Below, in pieces: positions 35,901 to 46,759 of a stretch of 64,000 nucleotides of DNA. The translations under genes and the position numbers were made by a program. The DNA comes from Ligula intestinalis. Lineage: Eukaryota; Platyhelminthes; Cestoda; Diphyllobothriidea; Diphyllobothriidae. The notes below the pieces were generated by a model. It searched no databases. It had not been told where the DNA came from and was given only the letters and a program-made list of their open reading frames with translations. The stretch spans positions 53,705,619-53,769,618 of the forward strand of contig JAYGXS010000001.1 of assembly GCA_036362985.1 (NCBI GenBank), written 5' to 3'. Positions within the stretch are counted from its first letter, which is position 1. Each line of letters opens with the position of its first letter.

Positions 35901-37980
35901 GTAGGGAGATTTTTTCCTAGCCTGCACCTCGTGCCGGTTGTTTTCATTCTATAAATACGTTGTTTTTTATTATGCAAATTTCTACGTGATCTAATTGTTA
36001 CATTAAATAGATATATAGAATTGGCGTCGTAATATCGATCTGTTGTCGAAACTCTGAGAAACTTCACGTACTTATTGTAGAACTCAAGACGTATCAAAAC
36101 AAAATTACTGTCTTCGATGGTATTCCAACATTTCCCACAGTTAGTCCTGCCACAGAGGATTTAAGTCTAATTGATGCCTACATAGAATATGTCATGTAAG
36201 TGCCATGCAAGTGACGGACTTGTCACTTAAACTACGTCCTAAAAACACGTTCAAACAAATGATTTGATATTAAACTAATCCAAGCGACTATAACTAGGTC
36301 ACGTAGTAGCTAAACGTCAATTTAGTCGAGGAATATATACTTCAGGGTTTTATATGCAGCTGCGATCTAAAGGTATTGGCCACAAACTTGACGGTAACTC
36401 CTGGTCAGTTTACAGTCGAATGTCAATCACCGGCTAATCCCTCCGCCAGAAAACCAAATCTAGCTTTAACTAAGTTATCCTCCCTTGTTGTAGATACCCA
36501 CTTAAAGTGTAATATGCTCTTCACTTTCAGCCGTCTCCCCTTTTAATGGGAAGAAACATAATAGAAGTGGGAGCACGTTTTGAGTATTTATGGCTGTGAA
36601 TAGTGAATGTTTCCCTTGCGTCTGTACCCAATGACTGTAACTAGTTCCTTGCAATTGATGATGGGGTAGGCCTACTTCTCAAAAATGGGTCAATTTTTAC
36701 TATGGTGCTTTTTATACCCCTTTTATAGTCAAATTCTGTCTGATTCGGAATCAGTACTGGTTTCCATGTCCAAAGTAAGCTTAACTAATCTTTAATTTAA
36801 AAACCCTTCTGACCTGGCCCTTTTTTTTCGAGTGACACTAACAAATATTTAGAGCATGCGAGGTTTTCCACTTTTCTAGAGACCTGCAAAACATCAATTC
36901 CTTGATTCCGCTGTGCCTTTTAGCTGCATGCTTAGATCATCCAATAAGTACTAAAAGTAGCTTGCTCTAGGCTATAGGTTTGCATTTTGAGAATACTTCA
37001 TTTTGAATTTTGGTCGTGCATAGTGTTTTTACTTATTTTTTCGTATTTTATTGTAAGCGTGTTGACCAATCGGTCTAGGGGAAATTTCATTCCCACTGGG
37101 ATTAAGAGCTCAATCTAGAACTTCACTGGCAAGCGCAAAACTATAGGCAGATAAAAGATGGTTCTTTTTGGCTCACTAGTAATTAATTCTCAATATCCTA
37201 AAGTAGACTGCTCAGGTGTGCACTAGTTTCCAAAATTGGCGTAGGTTAGCCTAGGGTTAGCAGTCATGTTAATTCACACACTGCATAAGATGGCTGGGTA
37301 AAAACGTAAATAAGTTTGCTCTTATAGATATAGGTACCAGTGCTTCTATTAAGCGCAGATATGATGAAGTATTTTTAATTTATTATCATTATTAGTATTG
37401 TCTCATCCGCAGTTGGCTTTGCCCTGATCGGTTCACTTTTGAAAAGTTTTAAATATGATTGAGTTTCGGTTAATTATAAAAATGCGCTTATGTTTTATTA
37501 TCACATTCAATATCACATCTAATATCGTAACCTACGTCATTATGGGTCGGTCATTTTATTAAGATGCATTATAGTATTATTTACCCCAAAAGACAAGTTC
37601 ATACGCGTGCTTTAAATATTTAGATATAAAAAGCGAATGCAATCAAAGCACCAATGTTTTTCGGTTCAGTATATTTTGTCGAAAATTTTGGATCCATAAG
37701 GCAGTCTCCGGAACACTTGACTAAATAGTCCAGGATGCCAGTGTACCATCAAATTAAATATATTTTTACATTATAACAATTCCGAAGTAAAATAAAATAA
37801 CGGACGTTATAATTCAAACTTAACAAGACATTTGCCCCATATTTTGTTTTCATTTAATTGGTTTGAGAAATGGGAGAATTCTCTCTTATTCACTGACCAA
37901 ACACTCAGAGGAAGTTTTATGCAACCAAAAGGCCTCAGTTCATATACTTTTCAGTGAAATATTCAGCCACGGTCACGAAT
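32965..37980. other. AT-rich unclassified DNA
   Basis: No coding motif, RNA gene or defined repeat was recognised in about 5 kb. Several frames of 60-80 codons exist, as expected by chance in DNA of this composition. Confidence 0.4.
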
Positions 37981-37989
37981 GACCACCTT

Positions 37990-38050
37990 CTGGCCGACGT
38001 TTTGAGACCGTGAAGTAAGGTTTAATGTCATTGTCTTAATCAGACAACCC
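37990..38050 (-). mobile_element. Penelope-like terminus, hammerhead-like relic
   Basis: Minus strand: GTCTGATTAAGACAATGAC, then GGTCTCAAAACGTCGGCC. CTGATTA is one base off the CUGANGA box and CAAAACGTC replaces GAAACGTC. No coding part is attached. Confidence 0.4.
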
Positions 38051-38334
38051 AAACACTGGTTTCATATCAGCATGTTTCGGATAACTGAGAAAACTTGTTC
38101 CATATTTGAACTAGTGCCTACAAAAATTAAATCTAGTGGATGAAAAAGGAAGCTGTTGGCGTCCGCTAAAGTAGGGTGTAGTGGTCTGATCCCGAGTGCA
38201 AAGCTCAGTATGGTTCAAGGTCTGATAAGGCATTAACGACAATTAGACAAAGCACATACTGAAGTAAATTTGATTTGGAGTTTGCAAATGTAGAGAGTTC
38301 CTGAATAAATGTATATATATATAAATGTATGTGA

Positions 38335-38380
38335 AATATTTAAATGCATTTGGTCTGGGTGACAACCCCTCATCAGTTTA
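38335..38380 (-). ncRNA. Hammerhead-like motif, isolated
   Basis: Minus strand: exact box CTGATGA (38376-38370), stem II GGGGTTGTCACCC (GGGT pairs with ACCC), AGAC, CAAA in place of GAAA, then the self-complementary AAATGCATTT as a possible stem III. The layout is a hammerhead with one changed base in the second box. The host element is unknown; the flanking sequence is AT-rich with a TATATATATA run at about 38313. Confidence 0.5.
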
Positions 38381-38399
38381 CTTTGATTTCAGATCAAAT

Positions 38400-39640
38400 G
38401 GTAGTCTAAATAGTAAAATATTTTGTAAAGTTCAGAGCATTTGGGCATAACCCCATGAAAAAATGCTTTTGATGAATATATTGTTAAATATGTGGTAAAA
38501 GATGCTTAATTATTTTCACTGTTCACTTACCATAATTCCTATCAGACTGTTTATTTTATATGCATGAAGTAAACAATGTGCAGTGCTTGCTTACTCGCTG
38601 TAAACTTCCCTCCCAGGTGATCTTTTTTGTTAACCGGAAAATTATTTTTATGGGCGCCAATTAAAAAAGCTTACTAATTAGTGCTGATTAATTTTTCATA
38701 GAAAGCAGTATTTATCGTTCAAAGATTTTTAAAAATGTATCTGAAACACCTACATCTTCCATCGATTTTCAAAAATCGTATTCAAAATTGGAGTAGGAAT
38801 CTATTACCTTATCAGCACTGAGTGTCTGGGAATCTTTTTCCTAACAAGGACAACCTTTCCGTAATCGTAACGCGAACTCCAGTTTTATAAGTCAAAATTG
38901 CTATTTCGATCAACGATTAAGGCACCATTAACGGAATCGATGGGACAAGGAAATAATAGCATAGCCTTACAGGTAAACCTGTGCTGAATTTGGAGGTGTC
39001 AGGTATTTTTTGGATTAGCGTTAGGTTCAAATATAGAACATCCTGGGATTGCACTCAAGACCGCATAAAATACGGGTGGGGGTACCTCTCATTTTTAATG
39101 AAAGGATATGTTATAATAAGAATCTGCGTTTCCCGGGATTTTTCCACAGTTAACAAAGTTATTTTCAACAAGTAAATTAACCAACGACCCAACGTTTATT
39201 GAAACTTGCAGAAAGTTCATATATTTCCCTATAAGCTACTAGTAGTTCCATCGTTTTAACAGTTATACTAAGTTAAATTTCCACCTAGTATGTCAATATG
39301 ATATTTTTTAAATAAAATGGGATGGCATTCGGAAAAGCCGCTTCATGTTTTAGATAATTGCTCCGTTAACGTATAAGCTGACAAGAACCACTAGTTCTTG
39401 AATAGGAACGTTTCACTCCTCAATCAGGACAAGAAACACCTACATTGCCGAATTATTTATGATCTAGGCGTTTCGAATAAATCCAGGTAGAAATTAGTCG
39501 TTTTGGTCCGATTATTTGAAATTTAAAGCTTAACGTTCAACGCAGTACTCAAGCAGTCTCGTAAAAACATAACAGCACTGCAAAGAAAAATGTGAAATAA
39601 CGATTTGGCGTTCCCATACGGTGTACTGAGAAATTTCCTG
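38400..39640. other. AT-rich unclassified DNA
   Basis: No feature was recognised. Confidence 0.4.
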
Positions 39641-39649
39641 AGCAAAAGA

Positions 39650-39985
39650 ATCAGTCACGTGGGGAGGACTGGGAACACCTCTGACACCGCGGGCGTAATT
39701 GTCGAGCAATTATCAAACCTGCATCCGACGTGGACAAGAACGCTGTTGCAATTAATGAGCAATCACCGGACCAATTAAGACCTCCAGTGGTGGCTACAGG
39801 AACGGACAATTATAGTACGCATGCGGGTGACCACTGTGAACTATAAATACCATGCAATCTGTGCATGTATCACCCCTTATCTGCGCATGTCTCAGACCTG
39901 TTTACGATTACCTATGACGAAGGATTCCCGACGGTATCCGTGACGTCAGAAAAATAAAGTCCTTGTTCCAGTGATCGCATCTTCT
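39650..39985 (+). mobile_element. Penelope-like element 3' terminal region (D/E type)
   Basis: GTGACCACTGTGAACTATAA, a CTGCGCATG stretch, GATTACCTATGACGAAGG, ATTCCCGACGGTATCCG and GACGTCAG match the reverse complement of the PLE-D end at 8133-8260. A hammerhead-like structure lies at 39911-39949: stem I CCT, box ATGACGA, stem II GGATTCC/GGTATCC, then GTGACGTC. The first box base is A, not C. GC content is higher than in the surrounding DNA. Coding sequence is absent. Confidence 0.65.
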
Positions 39986-40379
39986 TCCTCGGAACTGCTG
40001 CCTGGATTTCGTATATTCGCCTCTATGTGCTATATTTTCCTCTATTGGCAGGTGAAATAATAGTTGGGAAATTCTGTTTTCAGGAAACAGATGGAGTAAA
40101 AAGATGTTTAGAGAAACGTGGATGATATAGTATCAAATTGTGAATAGCGTTTGCTTTCCCATATTCCTATTATGGTTTATGAACCTCTTCTTGATTAGTA
40201 CCCAGTTGTGCTTTTAAATAGTCCGGTTTCCTATTTGAAAAGTCAAATCAGCTCACACCTGTTGTCAGAAATTCGTCATGGGGCCTGTACGATTGCATGG
40301 ATAATAGAAATGCGATAGTTGAACAGCGTAAATCTCGTCGTTCGCGTATCGTCCGTATGGCGAGCCAGGCATGTTGAGT

Positions 40380-40780
40380 TCATTGGACTGGAAGAGGAGG
40401 CAATAGGGTGGCCTTTAAGTTATGGTCCTGGGTCGAGTATGCAGAGTATAAATCCCTACCACGCGCATGACTTGAACAACTGTCACCAGGGATAAAGGGC
40501 GACATGCGATCGCATCCTGACGATAGCGTCGGCGACGGAAGTGCGGCTGTCTGTATTAGCGCCTTAAGATAATACAACCCGGCATTCGCTAGCCGTATAG
40601 CTACTGCCTCGGCTGTTGCTAGCACCCGTTGAAATAAGCTTTGGAGAAGCTGGCTGGTTTACACCAGACAACCTGAAAGGCTTCATTGTGATCGACTCGG
40701 TGATTCGTATCGACTAGATGTGTAACTATATAACTCGATTGCTCAGCCGGATCTCGAGCATGATCTATAAGAATTCATAC
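40380..40780 (-). mobile_element. Penelope-like element PLE-C, endonuclease end and tail
   Basis: Minus strand: D-T-N-H-R-V-D-H-N-E-A-F-Q-V at about 40720-40670, then L-A-T-A-E-A-V-A-I-R-L-A-N-A (40625-40585) and a serine/proline-rich tail. PLE-A has D-M-N-H-R-I-D-T-N-E-A-F and the same L-A-T-A-E-A-V start of its tail, so A and C are one subfamily. The GIY-YIG core and the reverse transcriptase are missing. Confidence 0.7.
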
Positions 40781-40784
40781 TAAG

Positions 40785-42595
40785 TATGTAGTCATTTCTA
40801 CAGATTGTAGTTTTCGCAGGCACCGAATAGGGACTTGGTTAAACTGCCACTATCCTGACACCACTGCAATATCTTAGAATTTGGCTGAGAGATAAGTAAT
40901 ATAACAATCCTACCTACGTAAACGTTTCGGCTCAATAGTACATTTAAGTTTCTAGGCAGAAATTTTATAAAATAGCACGCGTACATCATATTACAGTAAA
41001 GCACCTTGGGATGCTCCAAAAAGTTCTGCAGAACGTCTGCCTCATAGTCGGTTAGCCTTTCGATTACAGCCATTTAGTTGTCGCTTGTGCCGCGAAAAAT
41101 GTTCTTTTTCCTCGTGAGCGAAAGGCCTTCCATATTCTAGTTCAGCTTTTTAATGGCGGTTTGTGATTATTCATCTTATGCGGCTGCTTGCCCTTCCTTT
41201 TCCGGGTAGAAAATTCAGATAAAAATGCTTGTACCGAAGAACTGAAAACACTTAAGCTATTTAGAAAATTCGTTGTATTGAACCTCATCTGACGGTTTTG
41301 AGTACTTATTGTAAATTGCATCCATAGAGGCTGCGTTTGTTTAAAATGACAATAACTCTCCATCATCAATTATGTTTTCGTCACCTTATCCTGTTGGAAC
41401 TTCCCAGACAGCGTCTTCAGTGCCGCGGTCATTAATTCTCTCAATAAAATCCATTCGGGTTATTTAAAGTAGATCCTTTATTTATCCATTATCAAATCCC
41501 TAATAGCAGATTTGAATAAATGAAACTCCAACTGCTGGAAAATATTTAACGTATGGCGGAATAAAACAGTCAATCTTTCAATTTGGCACAGGATGTTCTG
41601 CACGGTAAAATACGCTTGACAATCCCGCCAGTCATACATACAACCGAAAGCCAGCTATATCTGCTTGAAATAATGACAACGCCTCCGTCAAAATTATAGT
41701 GCAACTCTCACAGAAGATGACGACTTTAACTGTGGTAGGACCAACTTGAGAGGCATACAATGAGGGAATATCGACCGGTACCAAAGATAGCCACACCCGT
41801 CTCCTATTAGAGTAAGCTGAGCCAATTTGCAAGGTTATCTGTAGGTTCACAATTTTTGTATCTGTGAATGTGTTGTTGTCACATGGAAATAATCTCAGTT
41901 AGATAGTAAATAAATGCGAAATGCCATAAAGATTTGCTGCTTGAAACCCCGACAATTCTACGTAAACTACTTTGCCGAACTTAAAGTTTCCACGTCCTGC
42001 TTTCCAGCTAGATCATTTCTCTCGTAAAAAGGACTCTTGTCTCCCCTTTCAAAATGCTCCAGGTACTACATATTTGTGAAAATATAATACGCACTTCAGA
42101 CTTTCATTCTATGAAGGAAGATAGTTCCCCGTGAAAAGACACGCGCTGAGAACGTAGAAGCAAAAGTATTGATATCAAAATGTTTTATTTCATCTAAGAA
42201 AAATTGCCCGATGGAATAAGAATTGAAAGGGCACAACTGCTATGTCTCTTTTCTCAAATCTCAGCATTTGTCATTGAACAACGGTTTACAGGTAAAAAAC
42301 AACACCGTCTCATAAAAATTAATTTTTTTTACCGGAGGGCTTATTTACGTAAAATTGATGAAAGTAATCCTAAGTTATATGATGCACCGAAATATTCAAT
42401 CAAAGATGGGCTTAACGCGAAACTGATGATCAGAAAGGCTAGCAAATTTCTTCTAAAGTTGCCCAAAACCTTACTAAGACCTGAACTACCTTAAGTTTTT
42501 GTCCAGCATCCACATTCTGTGGTCGGCACCTTAAGCCAAGATGCATCGGAAAAAAACTGAAGTTAATATTTCCTTAGAACTTGTGCAACATGCCC
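40785..42595. other. AT-rich unclassified DNA
   Basis: A 91-codon minus frame (41073-40798) and a 96-codon plus frame (42204-42494) have no recognisable domains. Confidence 0.4.
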
Positions 42596-42599
42596 AACC

Positions 42600-44960
42600 T
42601 TATTAAGTGGCAAGACAGTTATGGCTACTTGCGCATATGTCAGTTCTGCCTTCAAGAGTTCGAATTTCATTGAAACAAATAGTGGTTTTGTGTTCCCCGA
42701 AATGCTGCTGTGATCACCTAGCCATGGAATTTTCGGACAAAGTTAAAAAAAATTACTTAAAAGTTTTGGTGATTGATTTTACTTCAGAATTTGTAGACCC
42801 ACCTTCAAGGTTACAACTCGACAGCTTAAAGGCAGGACCAAAACACTGCACTTACCATTCACATTAGAGAAACGGGCTTTACCTTTGACGTTGGGTGATC
42901 GACCAGATTAGACTGAGACAAACCTATGTAAAAAACGACTAACGTTCGAGGCCTAATATTTAGATGCAAACTCTACCAAAAGGCATTCTGATCTTCCCAC
43001 AACTTGCAAAGTCCTGCGTTATTACATTCAACAAGTTCAGGACAAGAGCAACCATGCAGGCACAATCCGACGACTACTTCATTCGCTGGGGGAGCAAAAA
43101 GAACCAGCATAATTAGCAGCGATTTAAACAGTTTAACCACCCCTTCCCTCCGATGTGAGGCCTAATAATGCAGGCAGCTGACCTGTACGCCTAAAGGCGG
43201 AACCTGCAAAAGGGGAACAAAAATGACCAACAGGAGGTCTACCAGCATGACAGCCTTTCCACTTCTGCTCGATTAAAGGAATTTAGCACTAGGACATTAG
43301 TTCAGCAACTACGCCTTTTGAACGTTAACCTTCTAAAAGCTCGTACTGCGGAACCCTTCTTATGCTTAACACTTTGACTGCGACTCTCAAAATGGTAAGT
43401 TTGCCCCTGGTGCGACGTCTTTTAAACCTGCATTACTTTGGGCCTAGACTTGTACCATATATGGTGCACGTCGCAGTTTGGGACATTACTGCATGTACCA
43501 CATGTGTCGCACCTCGCAGTCAAAGTGTTAAATAGCATCGAAAAGAGGTGCAGATACACGATTGTCCTTTTTGGTGACCCATATCCCGTCTATATCTTAA
43601 GGATGTTACCCGAAGCCACTTGCCATTAAACCAACACTCTACCCTCGGGCCACAGTTTAAAATTTAAGCGGCCGCAAACTTAAGTTCAACTAAGGCAGGC
43701 CGAAAGGAATACGAAACGAAGGTTCCTGCAGCTGCCTTGTTTAAACTTATATATAATTGTTTAGAAAACATTTTTATTCGACCACCAATACTATCAACAA
43801 TCAATAGGAGTCCCATATCTGGATTCCTTGACAAAGTAACAATGTAGAAGCTGCAATCACCAGCTCTTCCGTTAGTTAATCCTAAGTTGTTGCTACGCTA
43901 TGTAGACGAGACATGTGGTGTTTTTAAGAAGAAACAGTTAGAAACATTCCACAGCATCATTAATTTAACTATTCCAGAAATAAAATGCAAGCAAAAGAAA
44001 GAAGCCGACAACAAACTTCTGCAAAAATGTCCTCGTATATTGAAAGACAGATTGAGCACTACATACGGCCATTTACCGCAAAAAAACATATGCGGAAGTT
44101 ATTCTGCATTATGAGAGCAACAACTCAATTTATCACAAAAAGAGTGTCCTCAACAGCCTGCTACATCGAACGAAAACACACTGCTCTGACGAAGAGACCT
44201 ACCGAGTCGGGCTAAGTTATCTATTTGATTCATTTTCTCAAAATGGTTACCCCAGAGACTTTATGCATCGATGCATGAAATAAAAAGAATCAAGAGAAGA
44301 GGAACTAGATGGTCCCACTCAGGGGCCCAAAACAGATGCATGGCGATTCATATAAGGAATGTCTCTGATATCGGGCAAAAGCACTCGTAGAAATACGAAA
44401 TAAAGGTGGCACAAAACCGACGACAACGTCATGCACACAGATTTTGTACCCTTAGGATAGGGCTGGCTAACTCGATAAAAGGCTTGTGATGCCGTATATT
44501 GTGGCTAATCGGGAAAGTCCGCCTCCACACGCACCTGCAGTAAAGAGGCGTAACCATCTGTCCAAGTTCCCGTGCACAGCCTTCATACAAGAAACACATT
44601 TGCACGATAAAATACGGTGTGGGTTCGAATCCGTCCATTACCACGAATATTTCACAATTGAGTCAACCAAATTATGCAAATCGGCCAAACCTTCTTAATG
44701 ATAAAAGTCGCATCGTCGAATTTTGCCCTCCAAGAAGACTTACAATTTATCGACACACTGTACTCAAACGACTCACCCATCAATCAGCATATTGAGTTAT
44801 ATGTCAATGTTGGGATGATCGAGCACGTCACCCAGACAGAGACACAGACAGTCCGAGGTCACATCGGAAGGGACAACTCACGCGACCTTCAAATGGTGGA
44901 CATTATGCTTGGACAAAGAAGGCGCACCCGAAGCCAGACTACACCGGAGCCGAGCCGAGC
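42600..44960 (+). mobile_element. Penelope-like element PLE-H (RT and GIY-YIG), heavily decayed
   Basis: RT motif A survives as L-V-I-D-F-T-S-E-F-V-D (about 42767-42800) after D-K-V-K-K-N. Motif B survives as R-S-P-I-S-G-F (about 43805). Motif C is L-L-R-Y-V-D-E-T-C-G-V-F (YVDE codons 43899-43910; the second aspartate is now glutamate), followed by F-H-S-I-I-N and P-E-I-K-C. Later come T-H-C-S-D-E-E-T-Y, Q-N-G-Y-P-R-D-F-M-H-R-C, V-K-R-R-N-H-L-S, and the endonuclease end S-P-I-N-Q-H-I-E-L. Stops and frameshifts are frequent. About 900 bp between motifs A and B is foreign, including a MITE at 43370-43527. Confidence 0.8.
43370..43527. mobile_element. piggyBac-type MITE, 158 bp
   Basis: The ends are a perfect 14-bp inverted repeat: CACTTTGACTGCGA on the left and TCGCAGTCAAAGTG on the right. 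Each end is directly flanked by TTAA (43366-43369 and 43528-43531), the target duplicated by piggyBac-superfamily elements. CACTTTGACTGC is a familiar piggyBac-like end. An inner partly complementary pair (GGTGCGACGTC and GCACGTCGCA) is also present. There is no coding capacity. It lies inside the foreign block that splits PLE-H. Confidence 0.85.
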
Positions 44961-44989
44961 CGAGTGAGGTCACGCTAAGGACAGACGCA

Positions 44990-45158
44990 CAGGGAGAGCC
45001 AATGGGGAGCAACGACGACTGCCCCTTAAATAGCGAGGCTGCCAGCAGAGCGGGGACTCTGCTGTAGGATACGCCGCCGACTACACGACACTGCTGCTGA
45101 AGCGAGGCCGACCACAGAAGGCTAGCTGCTGGACACACGGACCAGAGTTAATATACTA
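44990..45158 (+). repeat. Dispersed repeat R, truncated by the mariner-type insertion
   Basis: TACACGACACTGCTGCTGAA, GACCACAGAAGGCTAGCTGC and GGACCAGAGTTAATATACTA match 54400-54482 almost exactly. CCTTAAATAG upstream could be a TATA-like signal. The match with 54.4 kb stops where the transposon begins at 45159. It may be a terminal repeat of an LTR or Penelope-type element, since PLE-H ends just upstream. No internal coding region could be attached. Confidence 0.5.
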
Positions 45159-46697
45159 CACAGTGCCCCACGAAAAACCTCTAAATTTATGATAATGTTT
45201 CTACTGTTATAAAAATAAAAATTATTGATTACAATTATAACTAACAACTTTATTGTGTAATTAACAAACTGTTACCTAATAAAAAGTTACAGATACCGCT
45301 CAAAATGCTGTCCATTAACTGCAGAACAGCGACGTAAGCGATCCATCCAGCTCTGAGCTGCTCGACGAATGACATCAAGAGGGATGTTGTTCCATGTGTC
45401 CATCAACACATGTTTTATTGACTCAATATCAGTGATTCCTATTCTTCGTCTCTGAATCTCCTGTAAGAGTACACTCCAAATGCAAAAGTCCATTACATTC
45501 AGGCCAGGGCTCTTGGTAGGCCATTGCTGGGGTGTGATGAAATCTGGAGTGTTAACTCGGAGCCAGGCGACAGTGTCATTGGCAGTGTGTGGCTTTGCAC
45601 CATCTTGCTGCCACGTCCAGGGTTCTCCCTGCATTACTTGATCAATATCTGTAAACATCTGCGGGCACATCTCCTCTCTGTTAACAACTTGATTTACAGT
45701 TTTTTTCGTTCTCCGACACGGTGCAATACCTTCCTGCCCAGCAGCATCTCCTTCAATAAAATAGAGGTCTGTTTTGCCTTGCCAGGAAACAGGACCATAG
45801 CACATGATAGATTTTTGCTGCTTGTCTATCTCCACCAGCAAATCTTCATCAGGAATATCAGTTTTGACTTCCACTGCACGATATATGCGTTCATTTTGCC
45901 TATTCAGTGGTGCAGACAAGCAGAATGATGATTCATCTGAGAACCACACTTGTTTCCATTTTTCTCCTTCACCGAAGCGCTGAAGCATGGCATCAAACTT
46001 TGTCTTTCGAGCTTGCTGGTGTGCTTCAGTTAAAACATGGCATTGAATACGTCGAAAACATTTTAAATTGGATTTTGCAATTGTTCTGTGCACATACCCT
46101 TTTTACAACCCCAGTTCTTTACACATTTCACGTTGACTTGAATGTCTTCTGTGATGATCTGGTGGAGTTACGGCAAGTTTCAAGACTGCTCGCCTTGTTG
46201 GGGAATCGTGCCTGCAAGAAGTGCCACTACCAGGCTTACGCACCTTTGCTACAGGTGATCCACCTTGTTTGAATGCAGCCGCGACACCTCTAAACCGGTC
46301 AGTTGTAATGGCACCAAAAAATTTAGGCAAAATGTTCCGACATTTCTGCAACCCCCATGTTGGATGTTCTTTCCGGAATAGGACGATGACCTCGCGCTGG
46401 AAATTGCTTAGCTGTGGCATGGGTCTACACGTCTTTCCAGAATATTCCTGGCATATGGTGCGCAGGTGGGCATTTTAGAACCTTCTCCTCTGCGACCACC
46501 ACCCACGTTGTGTGGGTGCTCCTCACCACTGAGCGGAACATGCGTGGGCAATATGAATGCGGGTGCGAACCAACGGGGGCGGCTTCACTTCGGATGTGGC
46601 CCAGGTGTTCTGTTTATTCCGCCATCGATCGTGACGGCATGGGCGGTCCGGCCGCCGTAACAATCAAAAACTTAGGGGTTTTTTGTGGGGCACCCTG
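45159..46697 (-). mobile_element. Tc1/mariner-superfamily transposon, 1539 bp, both ends present
   Basis: The left end reads CACAGTGCCCCACGAAAAAC, CTCTAAATTTATGATAATG. The reverse complement of the right end reads CAGGGTGCCCCACAAAAAAC, CCCTAAGTTTTTGATTGTT. Both are directly bounded by TA (45157-45158 and 46698-46699), the usual target duplication. Inside is a single transposase gene on the minus strand (46420-45287). The left flank is repeat R. The right flank does not continue repeat R, so one flank has been rearranged or the repeat ended there. Confidence 0.9.
45287..46420 (-). pseudogene. DD37D Tc1/mariner-type transposase, broken by one in-frame stop
   Basis: The ATG at 46420 begins M-P-Q-L-S-N-F-Q-R-E with a helix-turn-helix-like N-terminal part. 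After codon 105 (E-L-G-L) a TAA at 46105-46103 interrupts; the same frame then runs open for over 270 codons to 45287. The catalytic acids are visible: D in W-F-S-D-E-S-S-F (about residue 162), D in W-Q-Q-D-G-A-K-P-H (about 273) and D in G-L-N-V-M-D-F-C-I-W (about 311). The last two are separated by 37 residues, the DD37D (maT-like) spacing. S-P-G-L-N is the usual S-P-D-L-N-P region, slightly changed. Total length of about 378 residues is normal for the family. Apart from the stop, it appears undamaged. Confidence 0.9.
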
Positions 46698-46759
46698 TAG
46701 TTCAATGGCGTTTTAACTATAAGCGCAAAGCAAATCTAAATTGAGTTGTTCTAATGCGT

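Noticed and set aside
42204..42494. 96-codon frame rich in lysine
   Set aside because: AT-driven composition, no motif, no neighbour support.
44617..44645. Perfect box B (GGTTCGAATCC) suggesting a tRNA gene
   Set aside because: No matching box A or acceptor stem was found, and the site lies inside the decayed endonuclease of PLE-H.
45524..45928. 134-codon plus-strand frame
   Set aside because: It is the antisense shadow of the transposase gene on the minus strand, whose catalytic motifs are clear.
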